From Planctomycetota bacterium (GTDB taxonomy: Bacteria > Planctomycetota > GCA-002687715 > DRQF01), in contig WFTN01000216.1 in the NCBI GenBank assembly GCA_015485455.1, positions 1 to 15,832 of the forward strand: 15,832 nucleotides of DNA. Reading direction: 5' to 3'. Shown here in pieces: positions 8,854-15,832 of this stretch. The position numbers were made by a program, and so were the translations under genes. Positions within the stretch are counted from its first letter, which is position 1, and each line of letters opens with the position of its first letter. The notes below the pieces were generated by a model that saw only the letters and a program-made list of their open reading frames with translations, had not been told where the DNA came from and made no database searches.

Positions 8854-9881
8854 GTATTTTGGCCGGTGACATTGGCGGAACGAACTTGCGGTTAGCGATT
8901 TTCGACGACGAAGGCGGCTCCTGCCTCCGAGAGATCGTCCTTTCGACTCAAGACACCGCCGACTGCGGCGTCGCCATCCACGGTTTCCTACGTCAGGCAG
9001 AGGTGGACGGAACCCCCTTCCCTCATGCGGCTGCCATCGGCGTAGCAGGGCCAATCCAAGACGGTATTTGTCGCGGGACGAACTTACCGTGGAACCTTGA
9101 CGAAGAAGAACTGCGGGCCGTCACCGGAATCGAGCAACTTCGTTTAGTCAACGACTTCACCGCCATGGCCAGGGCCGTCCCAGCGCTCAAGACCAATGAC
9201 CTATTAGCCATCCAGGATGGGAAGGCAAAAGAATGGGGACCGGTTTTGCTTTTGGGCCCTGGCACCGGCTTGGGAGTAGCCTACCTCTTGCCCGACCCAG
9301 GATGTGCCGGGGGCTACCGCATTCAACACTCAGAAGGTGGCCATGCCAGCTTCGCCCCACGATCTGATTGGGAAGTGGGGTTGTTTAGCTTCATGCAAGA
9401 GCGCTTCGGACGCGTGTCTAACGAAAGGCTTCTTTCTGGGGCCGGGCTGACCGCTATCACCGCCTACACTGTTCGCGCCTACTTAGAAGAATCAGACGTT
9501 GACGAAGAGCTCCAAGCTATCGTCAATGGCGATCATCAAGATGCAGCGCGGGTGATTAGCGATCGTGCATTTAACCGCGACGATGCCATATGCCAAAAGT
9601 CGATCACAACGTTTTTCGACATCCTCGGCGCCGTAGCCGGTGACTTGGCTTTGATTCTCATGGCCACAGGGGGTATTTACGTGGGCGGAGGAATTGTCCC
9701 TCGCCTATTGTCTGCGTTTGACCCCAAACGGTTTCGCTCGAATCTAGAAGCGAAAGGACGGTTTGTCGATTTCTTAGAAAAAATCCCAGTTTGGCTTATT
9801 CGCAGTCCCAATTCTGGACTTCTCGGCGCCGCGCTTTTGGCCCGCGACCTTCACCGAACTTCAACGGCCTCAAGATCATGA
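8850..9881 (+). CDS. glk: Glucokinase (ATP-dependent, ROK/Glk type)
   Basis: This 343-residue cytosolic enzyme probably phosphorylates glucose with ATP to glucose 6-phosphate. The start at 8850 places the phosphate-binding motif GDIGGTN at residues 6-12, as in bacterial glucokinases. Other motifs in order are GVAGPI, TNLPWNL, LVNDFTA with the catalytic Asp at 102, GPGTGLG from 136, SEGGHASFAP with Glu162 and His165, LLSGAGL, and ATGGIYVGGGI near the C-terminus. The EGGH-x-xFAP form matches the Escherichia coli Glk group better than the zinc-binding ROK repressors, and the length is close to that group (about 320). The start overlaps the EAL gene's stop as ATGA, which suggests translational coupling. 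The stop overlaps the convergent ABC ATPase gene by six bases. Why it follows a helicase-nuclease gene is unclear; co-transcription may be incidental. Confidence 0.93.
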   Translation: MSILAGDIGGTNLRLAIFDDEGGSCLREIVLSTQDTADCGVAIHGFLRQAEVDGTPFPHAAAIGVAGPIQDGICRGTNLPWNLDEEELRAVTGIEQLRLVNDFTAMARAVPALKTNDLLAIQDGKAKEWGPVLLLGPGTGLGVAYLLPDPGCAGGYRIQHSEGGHASFAPRSDWEVGLFSFMQERFGRVSNERLLSGAGLTAITAYTVRAYLEESDVDEELQAIVNGDHQDAARVISDRAFNRDDAICQKSITTFFDILGAVAGDLALILMATGGIYVGGGIVPRLLSAFDPKRFRSNLEAKGRFVDFLEKIPVWLIRSPNSGLLGAALLARDLHRTSTASRS

Positions 9882-10679
9882 AGAAGGTGGAGGAAGCCAA
9901 GGGATAAACCAGGGTCTCTCTTCTTGGCAGATGGAAGACGTCTCTTGGCCTGTCAAGAAATTCTCACCCAGAAGCCCTTTGAGATAGCCAGGTGTGAGCA
10001 CGTCTTTCGGGTCGCCTTGCTTCGAGACAGCACCATCTTCCATCAAGACCACCCGATGGGAGAATTGGCTTGCTAAGTTAAGATCATGGGTCACAGCCAC
10101 AACAGCAGTAGAACTGGCGGCCAAAGACGCTAACTGTTCGAAAATCCAAAGCTGATGGCGACCATCCAAAGCGGCAGTGGGTTCATCTACCAAAAGAATA
10201 TCCGACTCCTGGGCCAATGCCCTGGCAAAAACTGCTCGTTGACGTTCACCACCTGAAAGTTGATTCATCGGACGGTCCTTTAGCCCTCCAAGTTCACATC
10301 GCTGAAGTGATCGTCCAATGACCTCCTCGTCCATTGCTCCCATATGCTGCCAGGAAGGTCGATGAACATATCGACCTTGCGCCACAAACTCAGCAACGGT
10401 AATCCCCTGGAGGTGTCGCAAAGACTGAGGGAGAACAGCAACCATTTTGGCTCGCTTTCCTAAGTCCATGGCACAAAGAGATTCTCCTGCGGCCTCAACC
10501 CTCCCTTCGCTGGGAGAAATCAAACCAGCAAGCCCCTTGATGAGGGTACTTTTGCCAGCTCCGTTTGGTCCAACGATGGTCAGGAGCTCTGCCTCTCGAA
10601 CCTCCAAGGAAACACCTCGGACGATGGGTCCTTCCCCGTATCCGAAGGAAGAATGAGTTGCCTGAATACGCACTACCAT
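9876..10679 (-). CDS. ABC transporter ATPase of a FecCD/BtuCDF-type importer
   Basis: This 267-residue ATPase would power uptake of a siderophore, haem, cobalamin or similar ligand. It has Walker A GPNGAGKST at residues 37-45, the Q-loop Gln85, signature LSGGERQRA at 141-149, Walker B LLVDEP ending at 167, D-loop near Asp172, and the switch His198 (VTHD). The length and the FecE/BtuD-like region around the Q-loop (VAVLPQ) fit the iron-chelate/B12 class. The ATG lies seven bases inside the end of the permease gene (10673-10679), with GGGAG ten bases before it, so the two are translated together. It is the last gene of the importer unit. Its stop codon overlaps the end of glk on the other strand, leaving no room for a separate terminator. 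The substrate cannot be read from the sequence. Confidence 0.92.
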   Translation of the reverse strand: MVVRIQATHSSFGYGEGPIVRGVSLEVREAELLTIVGPNGAGKSTLIKGLAGLISPSEGRVEAAGESLCAMDLGKRAKMVAVLPQSLRHLQGITVAEFVAQGRYVHRPSWQHMGAMDEEVIGRSLQRCELGGLKDRPMNQLSGGERQRAVFARALAQESDILLVDEPTAALDGRHQLWIFEQLASLAASSTAVVAVTHDLNLASQFSHRVVLMEDGAVSKQGDPKDVLTPGYLKGLLGENFLTGQETSSICQEERPWFIPWLPPPSS

Positions 10680-11749
10680 GACTGAATAGCTCCCTTCCGC
10701 CTGCTGAGCAGCAAGAGAAAGAATGGCCCCCCAACAAGTGACATCAAAACTCCTGGTCGGAGAGCTGAGTCCTTAAGAATCGCAATCTGTAGGCACTCGG
10801 CGCCAGTCAAAAACAAGGCCCCTCCCATAATAGAAAGAGGCAAGAGTTGGCGATGGCTTGCTCCAAAAACAGAACGCACTAGGTGCGGAACCACCAAGCC
10901 AACAAAGGCGATCTGCCCGGCTACGGCAACGGCAGTCGCGGCCATAAGAGCAGCGACGGAGATGGCCAACATTTTCGTCTTCCCGGTAGGCACCCCTAAA
11001 GATCGGGCGTCATCTTCACCACCAGCAAAGAGATCCAACTCGATCGCTAAGCGTGGAATCGCAATCACCCCGCAACCAACAGCCAACCAAATCAAGATCC
11101 CATGCATGCTTGTCTTGTCGTCAAGGTTGCCAAAGGTCCAAGCGAAGATAGCTTTAGATACTTCGTAGTCCTTCAAAGCATACGCCTGGGCAGCAGACAA
11201 CAATCCAGCAATACAAGCATTGACCGCGATGCCTGTGAGGAGAAGGGATGAAATCGACACCCGCCCCCTTTCGCTTGCCAACAAAACCACAGCCAAAACA
11301 CTCAAGAACGAGCCCAAGAAAGACGCCATGAGGATTCCGAAGGTCGAAAACTCAAACCCGGAAGCGAAAGCCATCGAAGGCAGAAAGCCCCCCAATGCCA
11401 TGATCGTCAAGGCAGCCCCAAGGCTCGCCCCAGCCGTAACGCCGATCACAGAGGGAGCTGCCAGTCCATTGCGAAAAACACCTTGCAAGAGAGCACCAGA
11501 ATAGGCCAGAGCCGCCCCCACCCCCGCTGTAGTGAGAGCCCGCCACAAACGGAGTTCGAGGACAAACTGAGTCTTGCGAGCTAAGTCTTGTTCAAATCCG
11601 AAGGTCGTCATTATGCCAGAGAGAACGGTGCCAAGCTCATAGTTCACTGTCCGCCCCCATGCCATAGACGCCACCACAAGCCCAGCAAATGCGACCCCAA
11701 AGAATGGCAAGAAAGCCATGGGGTTCGAGGGAGGAGAAAGGCGCTTCAA
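10673..11749 (-). CDS. FecCD-family ABC transporter permease
   Basis: This 358-residue integral membrane protein is the permease of the importer. The N-terminal half has a first helix around residues 12-32, then the family motif RLWRALTTAGVGAALAYSGA and the FRNGLAAPSVIGVTAGASLG stretch. The second half has AGQIAFVGLVVPHLVR followed by HRQLLPLS, and ends with PGVLMSLVGGPFFLLLL, all typical of FecC/BtuC permeases with about ten helices. The longest frame starts with TTG at 11747-11749, which overlaps the binding-protein stop as TTGA. The first in-frame ATG, at 11717-11719, would remove ten residues before the first helix. Neither start has a clear Shine-Dalgarno. The TTG is preferred because a four-base overlap suits translational reinitiation, but the ATG is possible. 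The ATPase start lies inside its last codons. Confidence 0.91.
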   Translation of the reverse strand: MKRLSPPSNPMAFLPFFGVAFAGLVVASMAWGRTVNYELGTVLSGIMTTFGFEQDLARKTQFVLELRLWRALTTAGVGAALAYSGALLQGVFRNGLAAPSVIGVTAGASLGAALTIMALGGFLPSMAFASGFEFSTFGILMASFLGSFLSVLAVVLLASERGRVSISSLLLTGIAVNACIAGLLSAAQAYALKDYEVSKAIFAWTFGNLDDKTSMHGILIWLAVGCGVIAIPRLAIELDLFAGGEDDARSLGVPTGKTKMLAISVAALMAATAVAVAGQIAFVGLVVPHLVRSVFGASHRQLLPLSIMGGALFLTGAECLQIAILKDSALRPGVLMSLVGGPFFLLLLSRRKGAIQSW

Positions 11750-12678
11750 TTTTGTGCTCGTTTGGCTTCTGCAGCTCGCCAGATTCGATGCAACTCTTCA
11801 GCTGCCGTGATCATCTCTTGAGAACTCGCCGAAAGAAGACTCGCAGGCAAACGAAGCAGGCGTCCATTCTTGACAGCGCGTAGAGACGCCGTTTGCTCAT
11901 GGTCTATGAGAGTTTGCTCGGTTGAACTTGGCTTGCCATTCTTACCTTCCACCACGATGATATAATCTGGATCGAGCTGTATGAGATCTTCAAAACTCAT
12001 GGCGAACGCTCCTGGGCGATTCAATTCAAGTGCAGCATTCTTCAATCCAGCTCTCTTGATCACACTATCGATCGACAGCCCGACACCAGCACCCCAACCT
12101 CCCGTTCCGTAGTTAGCGTAAGAAAGGACACGGTTCTCGTCCGTTGGTCTTGCCTGGGCTTCAACGATGGCGTCCAATGACTCCAAACGAGCCTCATGTT
12201 TGGCAATCAGAGAATCCGCCAAACCACGTTTCCCCAAGACCTTTCCTAATTTCTGAATCGAGCTCTTGAGGTCTTTCCAATTGGCTCGTTTACCTAAGGA
12301 CAAAAGAGAAATACCATACTTTTCCAACTGAAATCGCGTATCAGGAGCAACGAAGGGGCTAATGAGAACCAGGTTGGGATCCCATTGCAATGCCGTCTCA
12401 GTTACAAAACGCTCATAGGTCGGAATCTTTTGATATCGTGGGTCCACCATGGCGATGCGAGAATACTCCATGGCTTGTTCAGGGATGCCAACAATCGCAT
12501 CAGGAGTCAAAAACAACCCCAGTAGATCAACCTGATCCGAACTCGTTGGCAAGATGCGATAGTCACCGGCAACAAATTTGTTGTTGGTGCTCAGGGGATC
12601 GGATTGAACCTTGATGATGGCAATGGCTGCCAAAATCAGCAGGCTGACGACAGTTGTGATAGTTTGGAAACGCTTCAT
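11746..12678 (-). CDS. Substrate-binding protein of the importer (helical-backbone, BtuF/FepB-like)
   Basis: This 310-residue protein starts with an N-terminal hydrophobic stretch (about residues 9-24) after a short basic end. No Cys follows it, so it is not a typical lipoprotein, and no clear AxA site is visible; it may be a cleaved secreted protein or stay anchored. The body shows features of Peripla_BP_2-type domains: TPDAIVGIPEQ, WDPNLVLISPF, a long central helix rich in Lys and Ala, LSYANYGTGG, SFEDLIQLDPDYIIVV, and SLRAVKNGRLLRLP near the C-terminus. These proteins catch siderophores, haem or cobalamin in the periplasm and pass them to the permease. It precedes the permease with a four-base overlap and follows the kinase gene by 61 bp. 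No strong ribosome binding site is seen. The ligand is unknown. Confidence 0.86.
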   Translation of the reverse strand: MKRFQTITTVVSLLILAAIAIIKVQSDPLSTNNKFVAGDYRILPTSSDQVDLLGLFLTPDAIVGIPEQAMEYSRIAMVDPRYQKIPTYERFVTETALQWDPNLVLISPFVAPDTRFQLEKYGISLLSLGKRANWKDLKSSIQKLGKVLGKRGLADSLIAKHEARLESLDAIVEAQARPTDENRVLSYANYGTGGWGAGVGLSIDSVIKRAGLKNAALELNRPGAFAMSFEDLIQLDPDYIIVVEGKNGKPSSTEQTLIDHEQTASLRAVKNGRLLRLPASLLSASSQEMITAAEELHRIWRAAEAKRAQN

Positions 12679-12739
12679 GATGACTGGGTTTAGCGTACAA
12701 CCCTCACACCCTTCAAGATCGAAATGAAATGGTCCTCGA
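12679..12739 (-). other. Short gap between the kinase gene and the importer genes
   Basis: These 61 bases contain no ORF, no strong terminator and no obvious promoter hexamers. A small inverted repeat (GATCA, five-base loop, TGATC at 12738-12752) overlaps the kinase stop codon but lacks a T-tract and a long stem. Read-through from the kinase gene into the importer is therefore plausible but not shown. Confidence 0.4.
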
Positions 12740-15553
12740 TCATTTGTTGATCAGTTTCTTCAAATTGGCGAGTCCATCTTTGGTCGCAGAAATATAGAGT
12801 TGCTGTGCCTTGAAGGATCGTGCCACCCAAAACGGCGTCGGGTCCAAGTTTTTGAGTTTCAATAGATACTTATTGCCTTCCTGAAAGGCCACAAGAGCCT
12901 GCTCATAACAAGAAATTGTCATCTCAAGGGAGTCAGCCTGCCCCGGTTTATTCAAGAACACGTGCCCTTTCAGCGTCCATGATTCGGCCATGGCTCGTTG
13001 GCTAGCCAGAGAGTCAGGCATTTCGTTGAAGAGTTTCTTCGCCATGGCGAAGCTCTCTTCCGAGGCTGCCAAGGCAATTTCCTTGCGCTTCAGAATGTTA
13101 GCCAAACCCGCTTTGCGTCCGAGAGAAATCCGCAAGCGACTGACATGATCTAAAGAATCCGGAGAGATTTCTAACATGTGCCGCGTTATGGCGACCGTGC
13201 GATCAACATACTCGAATGCACGGCTATTATCTCCCGTGACGATGGCGGTCATTGTACTGCAGCGTTCCAACACCGTAGCCAAGCTCTCCATCCGGCTGAT
13301 GTTCGTTTCGTCTCCCACCGACAATGCCTGGCGGATTGCGAGAACCTCCAAGAAGAGATCTAAAGCTTCCTTTTCCTTTCCTTTCTGAACGCTCAACGCA
13401 TCCGCGAGCTGAAAGCGAATCACAGCCCCATCTTCCGCGGCGATGTTCCCCTCCTTTTCAGAAGCCAAAACTTCCGGCATGGTGGCGCGCAGCAGAGCTT
13501 CAGCTTCCTGGGCTTGCCCGTTGAGCCCAAGAAGCTGGGCCAACGTGTTCTTGTCCATGATGAGCTGACGTTTCTGGCTTCCATCGTTCTTGCCTGCTGC
13601 TATGACTGCTGACCTCATCTTGACAACGTCACGAAGGGCGTCGATGGCTTGCTGAGGTTTCCCTTCCTTAGCCCATACCATCGCCATGTCTCGTTTGAAA
13701 CTTGCCAAAAGAGAATCCCGCTTGAGCTTCAGATCTGCCTGGGGTTCTATGGCCAGTAAGCGAGCCATGCCAACCTCATAGATCTTTCTGGCCTCATCCG
13801 TATCCCCCATAGAATCCAAGATCTCCGCCGACAGAGATTGGGCTACACAGAGATCGATGGTTCGTCGAGGAGATGGGTCTTCCTCCCAGCGTTTGAGAAA
13901 ACGAGATTCCGCCTTTGCCAAGTGAACGAGGGCCTCTTTACGCTTCCCCAGATTCGGGCGAGTCGGCGTTCCCATGACCGACCCGATTTCCATGTAAGCC
14001 AAAGCGATCGTTCGCTGCATCTCTGGGTCCAAGGCCGCATCAGGAGCCATGGTGTCCAGATGATCAGCGACTTTGATTGCGAGTTTTTCTGCCAGTGGCG
14101 TACTGCCCGGTAGCGCCGCCACTTCATTGAGAAGGTCGATCACCAACCACTCAGCTAAGCTCCTTGTTTCGGCCAAAAGCCGAAGAGCTTGGTCCCGGCT
14201 CCTCGTTGCCTCAAGTGCTGCGGCTTTGGCCTTGCTTTCGGAATCACGGGCCATGTCGCGACTCTGAGTCGCTTCGCGAGCCGCAGCTACAGCCTTATTT
14301 TCTGACTCCCGAGCCGAAATTGCTTGGTTTACCGAAAAAACCGTTGCGACGATCAGGCCGACGACAAAGATGAGAGACAAAGTAACGAGCAAACGATTTC
14401 GCCTTGTGAACAACCGGACTTGGTAGCCCATCGTCGTTGGGCGTGCTTCTATGGGCAAGCCCCCTAAGTATCGCCGAATATCTTCGGCGAAATCATCCAC
14501 CGTTTGATAGCGATCCTTGCGATCTTTTCGCATGGACTTCAGGATGATGGTATCGAGGTCTCCGGCCAGGGAGGGAACAGATTTCGACGGCCGCTGTGGT
14601 GCCACCCCGCGAATCACCTCGATGGCCTGGGGTAAAGACTTTTGGTCAAAATTGTATGGCCTGAAACCACAGAGAAGTTCGTAGAGAATAACACCCAACG
14701 TATATTCGTCACTGCGAACATCAACGACTTCATCCCCTCCAACTTGCTCCGGACTCATGTAAGGCAAAGTCCCAACAATAGAGCCCGGGTTCGTTTCGAA
14801 AGACCGGGTTAAGTTGGCATCGTCTTCAACATGGGCCACGCCAAAATCGATCACTCGCGGTCGGCCATCTGCACCCACAAGAATATTCGCCGGTTTCAGG
14901 TCTCGGTGGATGATTCCATGTTGATGAGCAAAGAACACGGCTTCGCAAACTTGGACAAACAGTTCACAGGTTTCGTTGACTCCCAGGTGCTCTTCCCGCA
15001 CAAACTCCCGAAGGCTCCGGGCATCCGCCACCAGCTCCATGATTATATAAGGAACGGCAACGCCACCCCTCTCCGACTCGCAGACGCCGGAGCCAAACAC
15101 TTGCGCCACACCTGGATGAGCCAAATTGGCCACAAGTTTAGCTTCATAGTCGAATCGTTGCCGGGCTTCCCGAGAAACCAAACCATTCTTCATCAACTTA
15201 ACAGCCACTTTTCGCCCCATGGGCTGCTGGGTAGCCTCAAATACGGCCCCCATACCGCCCTCAGCGATCAATCCTTCGAGTTTGCAGCCCCCAATCTCCA
15301 TTCCCACTAAAGGCACATCAGTCTGGCGCCGAATTTTCTCGGAATGGGTGGGGGCATGTCCGCCATGAGCGGTTTTTTCTGCTCGAAATGCCCCCATTGC
15401 CATCGTTGTCGCATCCAATCGCACCCGAAGAGCCGCAGCTAGCTCTCTGTCTGCCAGGTGAATCGTGTCCAATTCTGCCTCAATCGCCTCTTGAGGCATG
15501 GTTTCAAGGCGTTTGGCAATTCGGGTGACTTCTTCTTCGAATGACTCGCTCAT
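12740..15553 (-). CDS. Transmembrane Ser/Thr protein kinase with coiled coil and TPR-like C-terminal half
   Basis: This 937-residue Hanks-type kinase has an N-terminal segment without recognisable domain (1-85), then a kinase domain (about 88-365). The Gly-rich loop is EGGMGAVFE near 98-106, with Lys119 in VAVKL, HRDLKPAN at 216-223, DFG at 236-238 and SPE at 267-269, so all catalytic residues are present. One membrane helix follows (about 388-410), then a coiled coil with a 21-residue tandem repeat (417-458). A long helical region to the end has spaced segments such as ALVHLAKAE and EALDLFLEVLAIRQAL that look like TPR. The kinase is probably cytosolic and the TPR part outside. Such kinases are common in Planctomycetes. 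It lies 61 bp before an importer operon on the same strand and is divergent from a secreted protein gene. The signal and targets are unknown. Confidence 0.92.
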   Translation of the reverse strand: MSESFEEEVTRIAKRLETMPQEAIEAELDTIHLADRELAAALRVRLDATTMAMGAFRAEKTAHGGHAPTHSEKIRRQTDVPLVGMEIGGCKLEGLIAEGGMGAVFEATQQPMGRKVAVKLMKNGLVSREARQRFDYEAKLVANLAHPGVAQVFGSGVCESERGGVAVPYIIMELVADARSLREFVREEHLGVNETCELFVQVCEAVFFAHQHGIIHRDLKPANILVGADGRPRVIDFGVAHVEDDANLTRSFETNPGSIVGTLPYMSPEQVGGDEVVDVRSDEYTLGVILYELLCGFRPYNFDQKSLPQAIEVIRGVAPQRPSKSVPSLAGDLDTIILKSMRKDRKDRYQTVDDFAEDIRRYLGGLPIEARPTTMGYQVRLFTRRNRLLVTLSLIFVVGLIVATVFSVNQAISARESENKAVAAAREATQSRDMARDSESKAKAAALEATRSRDQALRLLAETRSLAEWLVIDLLNEVAALPGSTPLAEKLAIKVADHLDTMAPDAALDPEMQRTIALAYMEIGSVMGTPTRPNLGKRKEALVHLAKAESRFLKRWEEDPSPRRTIDLCVAQSLSAEILDSMGDTDEARKIYEVGMARLLAIEPQADLKLKRDSLLASFKRDMAMVWAKEGKPQQAIDALRDVVKMRSAVIAAGKNDGSQKRQLIMDKNTLAQLLGLNGQAQEAEALLRATMPEVLASEKEGNIAAEDGAVIRFQLADALSVQKGKEKEALDLFLEVLAIRQALSVGDETNISRMESLATVLERCSTMTAIVTGDNSRAFEYVDRTVAITRHMLEISPDSLDHVSRLRISLGRKAGLANILKRKEIALAASEESFAMAKKLFNEMPDSLASQRAMAESWTLKGHVFLNKPGQADSLEMTISCYEQALVAFQEGNKYLLKLKNLDPTPFWVARSFKAQQLYISATKDGLANLKKLINK
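14180..14305 (-). repeat. Tandem 21-residue coiled-coil repeat inside the kinase
   Basis: Two 63-base units encode residues 417-437 and 438-458. By eye 14 of 21 positions are identical, including the shared run EAT-x-SRD. The period of exactly three heptads fits a coiled coil or stalk that follows the membrane helix. Confidence 0.8.
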
Positions 15554-15586
15554 AGTGCAAGATCTTACCTGTTCAGGAGGTGTATT

Positions 15587-15601
15587 CGAGCCTTTGGCTC
15601 G
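15587..15601. repeat. Perfect short palindrome in the divergent kinase / secreted-protein region
   Basis: CGAGCC and GGCTCG are separated by TTT and form a six-base inverted repeat in the 92-base gap between the divergent kinase (start 15553) and the secreted protein gene (start 15646). It has no T-tract, so a terminator is unlikely. It could be an operator for one or both genes, or chance. Confidence 0.35.
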
Positions 15602-15635
15602 TTAGAATCCATTTAGGAGATTCCAACGGAACACC

Positions 15636-15639
15636 GGAG
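15636..15639 (+). promoter_or_regulatory. Ribosome binding site of the secreted-protein gene
   Basis: GGAG lies six bases before the ATG at 15646. It supports this start, which is directly followed by a signal-peptide-like sequence. Confidence 0.6.
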
Positions 15640-15645
15640 AATTCG

Positions 15646-15832
15646 ATGAGAGCCCTGCTTTTATGCCTGATCCTGGCAACGATCTTGCCACAGGCCATTT
15701 GCCAAACGACGAAAAAATTCTCGCCCCAAAGCGAAAAAGAAGCCCTAACGCCGGAAAATGAAGCCCGTTTCCTGTCGGGAACCCGTCAATTGACGTTTGA
15801 AGGCCTGCGAGCTGGAGAAGGCTATTTCAGTG
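15646..15832 (+). CDS. Secreted protein, probable PD40/TolB-like beta-propeller, partial (C-terminus beyond the right edge)
   Basis: The frame is open to the window edge and gives 62 residues. It begins with a signal peptide: a single Arg, a Leu/Ile-rich core, and a likely cleavage near residue 20 (around AICQ). The mature start contains ENEARFLSGTRQLTFEGLRAGEGYFS. The segment RQLTFEG-xRAGEGYFS resembles, from memory, the opening of PD40/WD40-like propeller proteins of Planctomycetes and related phyla, where it leads into the first blade. No catalytic motif is visible in the part present. It is divergent from the kinase, sharing a 92-base promoter region. With so little sequence the propeller call is tentative; that it is an exported protein is firmer. 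Confidence 0.68.
   Translation, partial: MRALLLCLILATILPQAICQTTKKFSPQSEKEALTPENEARFLSGTRQLTFEGLRAGEGYFS

Noticed and set aside
12738..12752. Inverted repeat as terminator after the kinase gene
   Set aside because: The stem is only five bases long and has no T-tract.
14831..15310. 159-residue plus-strand frame
   Set aside because: It is antisense to the kinase catalytic domain, whose motifs (HRDLKPAN, DFG) are unmistakable. The translation looks random.
15574..15580. Strong Shine-Dalgarno AGGAGGT on the plus strand
   Set aside because: No start codon at suitable spacing opens a frame of any length; the only nearby TTG leads to a stop within a few codons.
1..15832. CRISPR array, tRNA, rRNA, insertion sequence or prophage remains
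   Set aside because: No regularly spaced direct repeats, no cloverleaf-like sequence, and no transposase, integrase or phage motifs were seen on either strand.

Overview
The window reads as bacterial chromosome, almost fully coding, with moderate GC content (roughly half by eye). The best guess for the host is a planctomycete or a close relative. Three genes point that way: a transmembrane Ser/Thr kinase with a C-terminal TPR-type helical half, an AsmA-like membrane-anchored protein, and the start of a secreted protein whose N-terminus resembles the PD40/TolB-like propeller proteins common in that group. No 16S rRNA or marker gene is present, so the assignment is tentative. I see no tRNA, rRNA, CRISPR array, insertion sequence or attachment site.

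Layout: (1) 1-1386, minus strand, an AsmA-like protein cut by the left edge. (2) 1387-1634, a divergent intergenic region with a similar AT-rich motif facing each flanking gene. (3) 1635-9881, plus strand, a tight three-gene unit. It holds a 2026-residue helicase-nuclease of DUF4011 / SF1 helicase / Vsr-like nuclease / DUF3320 architecture (the layout of the Hhe anti-phage system) with a transglutaminase-like N-terminal domain. Two bases later comes a pseudo-receiver-EAL protein broken by a -1 frameshift, and then a glucokinase that overlaps it by four bases. (4) 9876-12678, minus strand, a FecCD/BtuCDF-type ABC importer (binding protein, permease, ATPase), all overlapping. The last gene runs tail-to-tail into glk, and both stop codons lie in one TCATGA palindrome. 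(5) 12740-15553, minus strand, a 937-residue membrane Ser/Thr kinase 61 bp upstream of the importer and perhaps co-transcribed with it. (6) 15646-15832, plus strand, the start of a divergent secreted protein.

How they may work together: the large helicase-nuclease is the most likely defence or nucleic-acid-processing element. Its tight linkage to a c-di-GMP phosphodiesterase-type gene and a glucokinase is unusual and unexplained. Those two may be housekeeping passengers, or the EAL gene may once have been a regulator that is now decaying. The kinase and the importer could form a sensing and uptake unit, but the substrate cannot be told from sequence. All domain calls come from motif reading by eye, not from database searches.
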